A stretch of DNA of 64,000 nt, from the NCBI RefSeq assembly GCF_000223985.1, contig NZ_AFWV01000008.1, positions 124,001-188,000 of the forward strand, given 5' to 3'. The notes under the pieces are model-generated. The model did not search any database. It had not been told where the DNA came from and worked only from the letters and a program-made list of their open reading frames with translations. Below are positions 16,455-25,206 of the stretch, piece after piece (the first letter of the stretch is position 1; each line of letters begins with the position of its first letter). A program made the translations under genes and the position numbers. The DNA comes from Thiocapsa marina 5811. GTDB taxonomy: Bacteria > Pseudomonadota > Gammaproteobacteria > Chromatiales > Chromatiaceae.

Positions 16455-18335
16455 TCAGCTGCCCAGATAGGTGTAGCCGTAGAGCCCGGCCTTGAGCTCG
16501 ACGAAGAATTGCTCGCGCGTCGCCCGGTCCAGACCGGCGGCGTCCAGCTTGCGGCGATAGTGCGCGAGCAGGGTGCGCGGCTCGAAGTGCACGTAGCTCA
16601 GCAACTCGTCGGTGGAGTCGCCACGTTCGGCATCGAGCAAACGGTAGCCGTTCGCCGCGCTCGCATCCAGCTCGACATTCACGGCATCCGTGTCGCCGAA
16701 GAGGTTGTGGATGTCGCCGAGGATCTCCTGATAGGCGCCGACCATGAAAAAGCCGATGAGATAGGGCGCCTCCGACCCGGCGCCGGCATGCACCGGGAGA
16801 CTCGCCTCCACTCCGCCCTCGTCGACATAGTGGTCGATGCAGCCGTCGGAGTCGCAGGTCAGATCATGCACCATCGCCCGGGCGTCCGGCAGCTCGTCGA
16901 GACGCTGGATGGGCACGATCGGGAAGATCTGATCGAGCGCCCAGACGTCCGGCATCGATTGGAACAAGGAGAAGTTGCAGAAGAGCTTGTCGGCCAGCAA
17001 TGCGTTGACCTCGTCCGCCAGCTCACGGTGGCGTCGGATCGCCGGATCCAGCCGTCCGGCCAGGCGCCGACAGATGGCGAAGAAGAGCTCCTCCGCGCGC
17101 GCCCGCCCGGTCAGGTCGAGTCGATCGGCCGCAAACCGCTCGCGTGCGGCCGCCATCAGCTCGCGCGCCTCCGAATAGACCTCCTGCGGCGGCGCCTGGT
17201 CCGCGGCGCGGAGCTGTCCGGCCAGCGCATCGAGAAGCGGATCCCCCTCGTCGGACTTGGGCAGGACGTCTTGGCCGCCGGCCTCCTCGCGATCGATCAC
17301 GTTGGTGATCAGGACGGCATGATGGGCGGTGAGCGCACGGCCGGATTCGCTCAACAGATCCGGCTCGGGCAGGCCCCGTTGCCGACACTCGGCGGCGACG
17401 CTCTCGACGATCGCGCTCGCGTAACCCGCAAAGCTGTAATTGACCGAGCAGTAGTTACGCGTGCGGGTCCCCTCGTAGTCGACACCCAGCCCGCCGCCGA
17501 CATCCAGGATGGCGATCGGCGCACCCAGGCGGCGCAGCTCGGCATAGAAGCGCACCAGCTCGGCGACACCGGAGCGGATGTCCTGAAGATTCGGGATCTG
17601 AGAGCCCAGGTGCGCATGCAGTAGATTGAGCCAATTCAACCGCCCGGCGGACTCCAAGGTGCGGACCAGGTCCAGGACCTGATTGGCCGAGAGTCCGAAC
17701 TTCGCCTTCTCCCCGCCGCTGCTCTGCCAGTTCCCCGCTGCCGCCGCGGCAAGCCGCGCGCGCACGCCGAGCAGGGGCTCCACACCGAGCCGCTCGGCCT
17801 CCTCCAGAATCAGCCCTACCTCGGACGGCTTCTCGATGACGATCTGCACCCGCAGGCCGAGCCGTCTCCCGATCAGGGCGAGCCGGATATACTCACGGTC
17901 CTTGTAACCGTTGCAGACCACCAAACCGTCCGGCGGCGAGAGTGCCAGAACGGCCATCAGCTCGGGCTTGCTGCCGGCCTCCAGGCCCGCATGACCGGAG
18001 CGCAAGATCTCGCGTACCACACCGGCCTGCTGGTTGACCTTGATCGGATAGACCGGCTGGTAGCGACCGCTGTAGCCGCTCGCCGCGCTCGCATCCGCGA
18101 AGGCTTGGTGAAGCGACTCGACGCGATGGCGCAGGATATCGTTGAAGCGCACCAGCACCGGCAGCGACAGGCCCTCCGCGTCGAGCTGCTCGGCCAAAAG
18201 GGCTAGATCTACCTCGGTCGCGCCGTTCGGATCCGGTCTCGCATAGAGATGACCCGCGGGGTTGATCCCGAAATAGCCCTCGCCCCAACGGTCGATGGCA
18301 TAGATCTGGTTACAGCGCTTCACACCTTGGTCCAT
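16455..18335 (-). CDS. speA: Biosynthetic arginine decarboxylase
   Basis: SpeA is a PLP-dependent (alanine-racemase-fold) enzyme that makes agmatine from arginine for putrescine and spermidine synthesis. The 626-residue length fits the biosynthetic type. The PLP lysine is in YPIKVNQQ, the glycine-rich cofactor loop is LDVGGGLGVDYEGT, and the C-terminal active-site region includes TCDSDGCIDHYV. The start is the ATG at 18335 (MDQGVKRCNQIYAIDRWGEGYFGIN), the usual family N-terminus; the longer frame upstream only shadows the opposite gene. It leads a minus-strand unit with hypA and perhaps hypB. Confidence 0.95.
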   Translation of the reverse strand: MDQGVKRCNQIYAIDRWGEGYFGINPAGHLYARPDPNGATEVDLALLAEQLDAEGLSLPVLVRFNDILRHRVESLHQAFADASAASGYSGRYQPVYPIKVNQQAGVVREILRSGHAGLEAGSKPELMAVLALSPPDGLVVCNGYKDREYIRLALIGRRLGLRVQIVIEKPSEVGLILEEAERLGVEPLLGVRARLAAAAAGNWQSSGGEKAKFGLSANQVLDLVRTLESAGRLNWLNLLHAHLGSQIPNLQDIRSGVAELVRFYAELRRLGAPIAILDVGGGLGVDYEGTRTRNYCSVNYSFAGYASAIVESVAAECRQRGLPEPDLLSESGRALTAHHAVLITNVIDREEAGGQDVLPKSDEGDPLLDALAGQLRAADQAPPQEVYSEARELMAAARERFAADRLDLTGRARAEELFFAICRRLAGRLDPAIRRHRELADEVNALLADKLFCNFSLFQSMPDVWALDQIFPIVPIQRLDELPDARAMVHDLTCDSDGCIDHYVDEGGVEASLPVHAGAGSEAPYLIGFFMVGAYQEILGDIHNLFGDTDAVNVELDASAANGYRLLDAERGDSTDELLSYVHFEPRTLLAHYRRKLDAAGLDRATREQFFVELKAGLYGYTYLGS

Positions 18336-18380
18336 TGCGACGGGTCTCTTGCAGTGATGTCGATGGGAGGATGGTAAGGC

Positions 18381-19448
18381 ATGAACGTGAAATCCGTGCG
18401 GTTCCGCCCTCGTTCGGCCCTGCTTCTGATCCCGATTGCTCTCCTGTTTGCGGTCGCGGTTTGGACCTGGTGGGCCGAGGGGCATCCGCGCGAGGAACGG
18501 CGCCTGCGGGTGCTTGTCCACGACCGGCTCGATGCCTGGTTTCCGCAGGCGATGGCGCCGGTGGACGGCTGGCATGGTCTCATCCCGCGCATCCAGGTCG
18601 TCCCGGACGGGTCGGAGCCCGTCTTGCCCAGGATCTTGCTCGTCCACGGTCTCGACGAGCCCGGCGACATCTGGGACGACCTCATCCCCGTGCTCGGCTC
18701 GGCCGGGTTCGAGGTCTGGGAGTTCCGCTATCCCAACGACCAAGGGGTGGACCGCAGCACCGATCTCCTCGCCGCGCATTGGCCCGAGCTTCCCTCCGAC
18801 CGTCCGGTCGTCTTGATCGGGCACAGTATGGGCGGGCTGATCATTCGCGACTTCGTCACCCGTTGGCGGAATCCGGCGGGCATCTCCGCACGGGTCGAGG
18901 GCGCCGCCGTGCACGGCGTCATCCTGGTCGGCACACCCAACCAGGGCTCGGAGTGGGCGCGTCTGCGGATCTGGCTGGAGCTGCGCGACCATCTGGCCGC
19001 CGGTCCGGAGCGGCGCTTTTCGCTCTTCGCCGGGCTGCGCGACGGCACCGGCGAGGCCAAGATCGACCTGCGACCCGGCAGCGCCTTTTTGGAGGATCTG
19101 AACGCGCGGCCTTGGCCTGAGTCCGTTCCTATCCGGCTGATCGGCGGTCTGCTGACCGAGCCACCCGAGTCGATGGTCGCCAGTCTCGAAGCCATCCCCG
19201 CCGAGTTGGGATCGAGCGATTTCGGCCCCGATGTCGCAGCGACGCTCGAAGGCTGGTGGTCAAGCCTCGGCGAGGGCCTGGGTGACGGTGTCGTCCCCCT
19301 CGCCTCTCTGCGGTTCCCGGGCGCACCCCCGCCGATCCTCGTGCACGCCTCGCATCGCGGGATGATCGCACGCCTCTTCCCGAGCGACCCGGAGCCGGAG
19401 GCCATCCCGCACATCGTCGCCATCCTCGAGGAGTGGTCCGGGCGATGA
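18381..19448 (+). CDS. Membrane-anchored alpha/beta-hydrolase (lipase-like)
   Basis: The 355-residue protein has one N-terminal hydrophobic helix (ALLLIPIALLFAVAVWTWW) and then a periplasmic-side alpha/beta-hydrolase domain. LLVHGLDEPG gives the oxyanion-hole region, and GHSMGG holds the nucleophile Ser149. Conserved GTPNQGSEWA follows, as in triacylglycerol lipases and GPI-inositol deacylase-like enzymes. A late His in VHASHRGM is the likely third triad member. It is transcribed divergently from speA with 45 bases between. The natural ester or amide substrate is unknown. Confidence 0.82.
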   Translation: MNVKSVRFRPRSALLLIPIALLFAVAVWTWWAEGHPREERRLRVLVHDRLDAWFPQAMAPVDGWHGLIPRIQVVPDGSEPVLPRILLVHGLDEPGDIWDDLIPVLGSAGFEVWEFRYPNDQGVDRSTDLLAAHWPELPSDRPVVLIGHSMGGLIIRDFVTRWRNPAGISARVEGAAVHGVILVGTPNQGSEWARLRIWLELRDHLAAGPERRFSLFAGLRDGTGEAKIDLRPGSAFLEDLNARPWPESVPIRLIGGLLTEPPESMVASLEAIPAELGSSDFGPDVAATLEGWWSSLGEGLGDGVVPLASLRFPGAPPPILVHASHRGMIARLFPSDPEPEAIPHIVAILEEWSGR

Positions 19449-19663
19449 GTAGCCTGGAGGATGAGCTCCGGGCACGCCGATTTCAGTCGACTCTTCGCTC
19501 GACCGATCATCGGTGCGAGAAACACGACCTGGCGAGAAGGTGGCGGAACGTGATTCGATCGGCCTTCTATACCTTACCTTCGAGGACTCGTGACACCCGC
19601 TCCGCGGTGTCACGCACCTTGCCTGGCGCTCCGCGCCAAGTGCCGGCTCGGCCCGAGCAGGGA

Positions 19664-19699
19664 TGTCGGATTGCGCTGCGCTGCGCTCAACCGACCTAC
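19664..19699. repeat. REP-like hairpin (gtcggattgcgctgcg type)
   Basis: The unit reads tgtcggattgcgctgcgctg and ends ccgacctac, with arms gtcgga and its near complement around a g/c-rich centre. Very similar short palindromic units, known as REP sequences, are scattered between genes in many gammaproteobacteria. Confidence 0.65.
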
Positions 19700-19870
19700 C
19701 CGGGCCGCTCCCGCTGCAACGCCGTTCCTGATCAGAAAGAATCGTCCGCCAAGCTCACGGAATAAGCCACCGATCGGCGCAGACTGCTCCCTGATCCACC
19801 ACCGGACGGAGCCTGCCGTGGCCATGAATCGAACCCACTGGTCTCCGGCTGCCCCAACGGGGCTCACCAC

Positions 19871-19930
19871 GCGAGCCCGGGGCAACGCCCCGGGACCACG
19901 ACCCCCATCCTAAGCCCTGAAGGGGCGGCC
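19871..19930 (+). repeat. REP-like repeat unit, left copy of an inverted pair
   Basis: The unit runs from gagcccggggcaacgccccg to gccctgaaggggcggcc and contains two hairpins (cccggggc/gccccggg and gccc..gggc). The same two blocks occur in reverse complement at 20032-20099, so the copies face each other across about 100 bases. Confidence 0.65.
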
Positions 19931-20031
19931 CAACGCTTTGACGTGTCGATCTTAGGCGCGCGTTTCGGGAAAGGGCCGAACGGTGCAAAACGCTCAGCAA
20001 AATGCTCAGCCCCGGCAGCATCTTTAAACCG

Positions 20032-20099
20032 CCCTTTCAGGGCTGACGGGTCTTGGTTGATTGAAACCCGGGGCACTGCCCCGGGCTCACATCGGTCGC
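20032..20099 (-). repeat. REP-like repeat unit, right copy of an inverted pair
   Basis: Read on the minus strand it starts gagcccggggcagtgccccg and ends gccctgaaagggcggttt, matching the left copy at both ends. The middle differs in sequence and is a few bases longer, as expected of diverged members of one repeat family. Confidence 0.65.
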
Positions 20100-20387
20100 G
20101 CCGTTGGCGCTCGACACGAACTGCCGCAACGAGGCTCGCCAGGCTCGTCCTCGAGGGCTTTGATTGCTTGATACTTGAGGCCCTCTGCTCAATCGTGGAT
20201 TCGGCGCTGAGCTGAATCTCCTCACCAATCAGGACGCCGTTTGTCCTCCACGATGCGGACGCTAAAACGGACACCTCCGACCTCCAGCCGCCGGTATGAG
20301 CTGCCTCAACCCAATGATACGATGCGGAATTGACAGTCGAGCCACCGGAACAGAAAGCGGACATCTTCAGAGGACATCGGGGCTGAC

Positions 20388-20893
20388 ATGGAGCCGGCCT
20401 CAGACCGCGGGGAATCCGTTGCGCTGATGGAGCCCCTTCTCATCGGCGAAGGTGCGAGGCAACGCGCCGCTTTGACCGACCTGGCGATCGAGCTGGCAGC
20501 GAAGTCGGCCGGCCTGCGACGGAGCCTACCGTCCGGCATCGCCAGCGCCTTGGCCGATCTGGTGCGGTCGATGAACGGCTACTACAGCAACCTGATCGAG
20601 GGGCACGACACCCATCCGGTCGACATCGAGCGCGCGCTCGAGGGTGACTACAGCGGCGATCCGGAGAAACGCCTCCTTCAGCTCGAAGCGCAGGTCCATA
20701 TCGCCGTGCAGGGATGGATCGACGCGGGCGAGCTCGATGATCGTGCCTTCACGGTCGCCGGGTTATGCGAGCCGCGGCTCTGCTCGACCTCGGGGTCCTC
20801 GCTTCCGAAAGCACCCGCGCGCCCCTGAAACTGGCATTCCCCGCCGCCCTCGCACCCCGCTGGATGCCCGGACTCTTCCCCGACCGATATTGA
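20388..20893 (+). pseudogene. Fic-domain protein remnant with catalytic core deleted
   Basis: The first frame (20388 to about 20755) encodes the N-terminal helical region of a Fic AMP-transferase. It includes [14 protein letters not shown], whose S67-x3-E71-G72 fits the autoinhibitory motif of Fic proteins, and [18 protein letters not shown]. It then shifts to another frame (about 20750-20893) reading [20 protein letters not shown] and ending at MPGLFPDRY, which resembles the C-terminal tail of the same family. Everything between, including the HPFx(D/E)GNGR catalytic loop, is missing, roughly 200 codons. The simplest reading is an internal deletion plus frameshift. A short truncated product could be made but cannot be an AMPylase. 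Confidence 0.75.
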
Positions 20894-20911
20894 GGGCGAT
20901 CCGATTCCGAC

Positions 20912-21529
20912 TCAGGGCGTCCGCATACCCTGTTGGCGATGCTGCGCCTGACCGGCCGAGAACTCATCGGGTGTGATTTGCCCGTCGCCGTTCAGATCGA
21001 TCACCTCGAACGACGGCGCGTTCGCGAGGTTTCGCATCGGATAGCCCTGCTGAGAGCGCTCCACGATGCGAGTGGCCCGCGCCTCGTAAAACTCCTGCTC
21101 CGTCAACGCGCCGTCGCCGTTCAAGTCGAATTCGGCGAAGGCGGGCATGTTTCGCCCCATCCCTGCGCCGGGTCCCATACCGCCGCCCGGTCCCATACCC
21201 CGACCGGGTCGCCCCTGCATGCGGGATTGCTGAACCGTTGCGAACTCCTCCGTTGTCATCCGTCCGTCCCCGTTCATGTCAAAGTCCGAGAACGCCGGCG
21301 CGTTGGCCGCCCCACGTATCGGCGCGCCCTGCGCCGCACGCTCGGCCATGCGTTGAGACTGCGCCGTGTCGAACTCCTGCTCGGTCACGATCCCGTCTCC
21401 GTCGAGATCGAACGCCGAGAAGGTCATCGGGCCGCGCGGCGGCGGGGGTTGCTGGGCGAGGGCCAAGGGTGCGGCGAAGGCCGCTGCGACCGTCACTGCC
21501 AGGATGGATCTACGCATCGTCGTTTTCAT
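20912..21529 (-). CDS. Exported protein with four EF-hand calcium-binding loops
   Basis: The 205-residue protein has a signal peptide (RRSILAVTVAAAFAAPLALA) and four canonical 12-residue EF-hand loops at about 41-52, 84-95, 135-146 and 178-189. The loops are DLDGDGIVTEQE, DMNGDGRMTTEE, DLNGDGALTEQE and DLNGDGQITPDE. They form two similar pairs separated by a Gly/Met-rich linker (about 106-128). Each loop keeps the Asp/Asn ligands and the final Glu, so calcium binding is likely. The ATG at 21529 follows a GGAGG ribosome-binding site. The partner and role are unknown; Ca2+ sensing or buffering in the periplasm is the obvious guess. Confidence 0.85.
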   Translation of the reverse strand: MKTTMRRSILAVTVAAAFAAPLALAQQPPPPRGPMTFSAFDLDGDGIVTEQEFDTAQSQRMAERAAQGAPIRGAANAPAFSDFDMNGDGRMTTEEFATVQQSRMQGRPGRGMGPGGGMGPGAGMGRNMPAFAEFDLNGDGALTEQEFYEARATRIVERSQQGYPMRNLANAPSFEVIDLNGDGQITPDEFSAGQAQHRQQGMRTP

Positions 21530-21651
21530 GGATACCTCCGTGGTGCGATCGGGTGAAGGTCCACGCCGATCTCGGCGTGATCCGCTCACCTCTATCCTTT
21601 ATTGAAGCATCTGAAGTTGCAGAGAGTGTGAAATCGGACAGGTGACGGCCA

Positions 21652-22329
21652 TCAGGCGTCAACCTTTCGAAAACGCACGAAATAGTTCTCGCGCAGCCTG
21701 ATCGGCTCGTCGATCAGCTTGAAACCGGCCTGCTCGACCTCCCGAATAACCTCCTCCCGCCCTGCCCTCACGTGCCCGAGGATCCAGCGATTGCTGACCC
21801 CCGGCTCGCGTCTGAAATCGATGATCGCCAGGATTCCGCCGGGCACCAGTGCCGCACCGATCGAGTCGAGCATGGCCCGCGGGTACTCGAAGTGGTGATA
21901 GGTGTCGGCCATGAACACCAAATCCACGCTCCCAGGCGGCAGATCCGTGCTCGTCTGCTCGTTCAGCACCGTGACGACGTTGCCGAGCCCTGCCTCCCGC
22001 GCGCGGATCCCGATCGCCTCCAGGAAGCTCTCCGAGATGTCCACCGCATAGACCTTCCCGCTCGGTCCGACGCCCTCGGCAAAGAGCATCGTAAACATCC
22101 CCGTCCCGGCCCCGACATCGGCGATCCGCATGCCCGGTCGAATCTCGAGCGCACCGAGGATCTCGATACGCCGATCGTAGACCTCCCGACCGGGGCTCTC
22201 GAAGATGCTCTGCCAGCGGGCGTAGTCGGCGTCTTCATAGTAGGCGTTGATCCTGGGATCGACCGCCGGGGACTCGGCGAAGGACCAAGAGGAGCCTGTG
22301 AGGAGCAGCAGAACGATGAGGTATGGCAT
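21652..22329 (-). CDS. Exported class I SAM-dependent methyltransferase
   Basis: After an apparent signal peptide (MPYLIVLLLLTGSSWSFAES) comes a class I methyltransferase fold. RIADVGAGTGMFTMLFAEGV is motif I, YAVDISES the acidic ribose-binding strand, VDLVFMADTYHHF motif IV, and a C-terminal beta-hairpin (ENYFVRFRKVDA) follows. The total is 225 residues with start ATG at 22329. Methyltransferases with secretion signals exist as a recognised bacterial subgroup, but their methyl donor and substrate outside the cytoplasm are unclear. If the N-terminus is an uncleaved anchor facing inward, the enzyme could still be cytoplasmic. Confidence 0.78.
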   Translation of the reverse strand: MPYLIVLLLLTGSSWSFAESPAVDPRINAYYEDADYARWQSIFESPGREVYDRRIEILGALEIRPGMRIADVGAGTGMFTMLFAEGVGPSGKVYAVDISESFLEAIGIRAREAGLGNVVTVLNEQTSTDLPPGSVDLVFMADTYHHFEYPRAMLDSIGAALVPGGILAIIDFRREPGVSNRWILGHVRAGREEVIREVEQAGFKLIDEPIRLRENYFVRFRKVDA

Positions 22330-22690
22330 GGCGGGAGCACCTGATGGATTCACAGGGGTTCGAGGGGCCGGGAGTGCAGGGGTTCCCGCGGCGCTCCGAA
22401 GCTCTCGGGGCATGGCTAGCTCGAACCTCTGGGACAGTCGCTACCGAACCTCGTTGGTCCAAGAGGACTCTGCCTAACCCTCAACTACAACTAACCGATC
22501 GTGAACGTACGCTTCTACGCCGAGATCGAAGCAATCAACAGGCAACCTCAAGAGCTTCGGCAGCGCGGACGCGCACGCAAAGCGGAAGCGTCGGAGGCCG
22601 TGTGAGAGGCCGCGCAAAGGGAGCTTTCGCCATAAAGCAACCTGGACTCTTCTTTCTCGAGATTCCCGGCAGGATTATGCGAGGGACCAC
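22330..22690. other. Spacer between the exported methyltransferase and lnt
   Basis: No firm gene is seen in these 361 bases. A 34-codon frame at 22501-22605 (VNVRFYAEIEAINRQPQE..., ending in AEASEAV) is protein-like and might be the tail of a lost gene, but it has no upstream partner. The G+C content visibly falls from here on, marking the edge of the accessory segment. Confidence 0.4.
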
Positions 22691-24217
22691 TCAGGCCTCT
22701 CGCCGAATGCTCGTGAAGACAAGGATGCTTGCCAAAAGCAACCCGCAAAGCATGACTAGCCAATCTCCGTAGTGATGGTAGAACGAGCGCGTTCGCGCTG
22801 GCTCGACATCGGCGACGATAAAGCCCTGCGTGAATAGATCCGGCAGTTCCGCGATAATCTCGCCCTTCGCGTCGATGATTCGAGACGGCCCGGTATTTGT
22901 TGCAACGATAAATGGAATGCGGTTCTCTACGGCCCGCACCGCGGAAGCTGCGATATGTTGGAAGGCGGCTTGGGTTTTTCCGGACCAATTGTCGTTTACG
23001 AGCTGTAGCACAATGCCGGTGTCGGGGTTTATTGCCCATCGAACATAATCGCCGAAGAGATTCTCCCAGCAAATAATCGGTGTCGCGGTGCTCGTGGTGG
23101 AGATGGCGAACCGTGCGCTTTCTTTGCCGGCGAGCATTGCTTGGGTAGGCGGAGGTATCCACGCCGGCCAGTCAAAAAGACCATCGAACGGAATGAATTC
23201 AGCGAACGGGACTAGGCGGTTCTTACTGTAAAAACCGGAAACTCGACCGTTCTTGTCGAAAAAAATCGCACTGTTCCGAGAGGGTGAAGAAACTTCGCCG
23301 GTGTCTCTGTCTTGAAAGGACTTGCCGCTCTCCGACATGCCCAGCACGATGGCTGCGCCGGCCTCTTCGGCAATCGCGCCGATGCGGAGTAAGAGTCCGG
23401 GATCTCTTCGCCAATCATGGACAACCGCCTCGGGCCAGACGATGAGATCGGGATTCTCCTCGGCCGCTTTCAGAGTCAAGCGTTTCAAGGTGTCCAGCTT
23501 TTCGGAACCCCGCAAGGACTGCATTTCTGCAACGGAGAACGCTGGTTGAATTACCGCGATTCGGATCGATTCGCCTGGCGGCGGCACCTTGTTCAAGCTC
23601 AGAGTCCCGAGAAAAAACGTGGTACCCAATGACACGAGTGCAACGATGAGAAACCGAAATCGGCGCTCCATCAAGGCTACTGCAATCGCCGTATTTACGA
23701 ACAGCACCAAGAACGTGATACCGTATTCGCCGGTGTAAGACGCGACTTGGAGGGTGGCGGGATTGGCGTGCTGCCAATACGCGGGCGTCGCCCAAGAGAG
23801 GGCTAAAGGACCCGCGTGGGCCCTTAGAAAATCCAAGATGACCCAAGCCGACGGCGCGACCAGAAGTAAGGCGAGTCGCCGAGTCCGCACAAGGGCGATA
23901 ACGGCGCACCATAACGCGAAAAAAATGCCCACGTAGCTGCCTAACAAAAACCCATGGGAGATCTTGAAGCCGGGTACTGAAAACAACCAGCCTGCAATTC
24001 CGAAGTTCAAGATCAAACTGCTCAGCCATCCATAAAGGAAAGCGATGATCGGCGTATAATTGGAAGCAGCTAGAATAAGCGGGACAAACGCGATCCAGAG
24101 AAGGGCGTCGAGCTCAAAGGCGTAGCGGAATAAGAGTGTTGTTGCGAGCACAGCAGCCACGGGAGCCGCAAGGCGAATCGCGCGGACGTTTTTGCGGTGA
24201 ACAGGGCGCTCTACCAC
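22691..24217 (-). CDS. lnt: Apolipoprotein N-acyltransferase (Lnt)
   Basis: Lnt adds the third acyl chain to lipoproteins at the outer face of the inner membrane. The 508-residue protein has about seven N-terminal hydrophobic segments, then a nitrilase domain with the full catalytic triad. Glu263 is in WPEAVV, Lys332 in YSKNRLVPFAE and Cys383 in ICWENLFGD, at nearly the same positions as in E. coli Lnt (E267, K335, C387). A last hydrophobic helix closes it. The start is a GTG at 24217 without a clear ribosome-binding site. It lies in a lower-G+C segment next to unknown exported proteins rather than beside ybeX/corC, so it may be an extra copy. Confidence 0.9.
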   Translation of the reverse strand: MVERPVHRKNVRAIRLAAPVAAVLATTLLFRYAFELDALLWIAFVPLILAASNYTPIIAFLYGWLSSLILNFGIAGWLFSVPGFKISHGFLLGSYVGIFFALWCAVIALVRTRRLALLLVAPSAWVILDFLRAHAGPLALSWATPAYWQHANPATLQVASYTGEYGITFLVLFVNTAIAVALMERRFRFLIVALVSLGTTFFLGTLSLNKVPPPGESIRIAVIQPAFSVAEMQSLRGSEKLDTLKRLTLKAAEENPDLIVWPEAVVHDWRRDPGLLLRIGAIAEEAGAAIVLGMSESGKSFQDRDTGEVSSPSRNSAIFFDKNGRVSGFYSKNRLVPFAEFIPFDGLFDWPAWIPPPTQAMLAGKESARFAISTTSTATPIICWENLFGDYVRWAINPDTGIVLQLVNDNWSGKTQAAFQHIAASAVRAVENRIPFIVATNTGPSRIIDAKGEIIAELPDLFTQGFIVADVEPARTRSFYHHYGDWLVMLCGLLLASILVFTSIRREA

Positions 24218-24301
24218 TTAGCGGGTCCGAAGGAGTCGAGGAGAGGTCCCGCACGTCGATGGATACGCAAGGAGGGCTTGAGCAATCTGGCGATGCTGTG
24301 C

Positions 24302-25174
24302 TTATAAGCTGTCGAGATAGGCCCGCATTTCCGGAATCGACATAGAAGCCATGGGGTTCGGCGCGCTAGGCGGAGTGTATCCGTCTCGGTGCACGTAAAT
24401 CCGGTAGGTGTACCCGCCTGAGCCGTCCGGTTCGCGACGCATCGAACCCGCAGGCATGTCCTTAGACAGTGCGGCCAGGATTTCCAGCTCGACGTCGATC
24501 CGAGCCGCGCTCGAGCCGATTTGCACATCATCCGCAGAGCCGCCGGCGGTCGACGGGACGGCCAAATCGACGCGGCACATCGTTGTGCGGCACTCTAGAT
24601 TCAACAGCCGAGCGGAATAAAAGGTGTCGCCCGTCGCGAGGTTTCCTTCGATACGCTTCGCTGCTTGAGGTGCCCAACTGGAATCAACCTCTTCGATCCC
24701 GAACGCGTCCTGGACAGCGTTCGACTGGCGCTCCTTTTGCAATTGGATGGCCTTGGCGAATTGTTGCCGGATGTAGGGATCGTTTGCCGCGTCCTGAAGC
24801 TCGGCGAGATGTGCACGGGCCGCCGCCCGCTCCGCATCTGCACGGGCGGATTTGTCCATCAACTCGGCGATTTGGCCTTCCAGAATTTCAAGTCTTTCGA
24901 TGGCTTCCGGGGTGTCTTTCGATGATGGGGAGGGCTGCTCAGGCTGATGGGTCATCGCGTTCGGGCGGTGCTCCGGCGAATGTAATTGTGCACCGCTCGC
25001 TTGTTCGTTTACGCCGGAACCGGTGTCAACCGAATCGGTGATGCCTGCATCCGAGGCCGAATGAGCTCGGAAATAATCCGTCGCGACGAAAATGACTGCG
25101 ACGAGGGAAAGTCCCACTGCTGAAAAGGCGATGATAAGGCGCCCGAATCTTGAACGATCGCTAACGAGCTTCAT
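24302..25174 (-). CDS. Membrane-anchored protein of unknown function
   Basis: The 290-residue protein has a short positive N-terminus, one transmembrane helix (LIIAFSAVGLSLVAVIFVATDYF) and a Ser/Pro/His-rich linker. A coiled coil follows (IERLEILEGQIAELMDKSARADAERAAARAH), then a C-terminal domain with the paired cysteine signature LECRTTMCRVDL. That signature occurs in many uncharacterised exported proteobacterial proteins and probably forms a disulfide in the periplasm. No lipobox is present. It sits between lnt and another secreted unknown in the lower-G+C segment. I do not recognise a function. Confidence 0.65.
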   Translation of the reverse strand: MKLVSDRSRFGRLIIAFSAVGLSLVAVIFVATDYFRAHSASDAGITDSVDTGSGVNEQASGAQLHSPEHRPNAMTHQPEQPSPSSKDTPEAIERLEILEGQIAELMDKSARADAERAAARAHLAELQDAANDPYIRQQFAKAIQLQKERQSNAVQDAFGIEEVDSSWAPQAAKRIEGNLATGDTFYSARLLNLECRTTMCRVDLAVPSTAGGSADDVQIGSSAARIDVELEILAALSKDMPAGSMRREPDGSGGYTYRIYVHRDGYTPPSAPNPMASMSIPEMRAYLDSL

Positions 25175-25206
25175 GATATTCCGTTGGAACGTTGCTCGAG
25201 CGACCC

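Larger units (their letters stand above)
19449..20387. other. Long intergenic region rich in REP-like repeats
   Basis: No gene is supported over 939 bases. The region holds several hairpins: gtgacacc/ggtgtcac near 19590-19613, a classic gtcgga...ccgac dyad, and an inverted pair of longer repeat units (all listed separately). The remaining sequence gives only arginine- and proline-rich shadow frames. It borders the disrupted Fic gene, consistent with a region worn by repeat insertion and deletion. Confidence 0.7.

Noticed and set aside
16209-17624. 471-codon plus-strand frame opposite speA and hypA
   Set aside because: Shadow of speA; the minus frame has the PLP motifs.
22400-22500. tRNA-like ggttcgagc box on the minus strand
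   Set aside because: No cloverleaf arms or acceptor stem could be formed around it.
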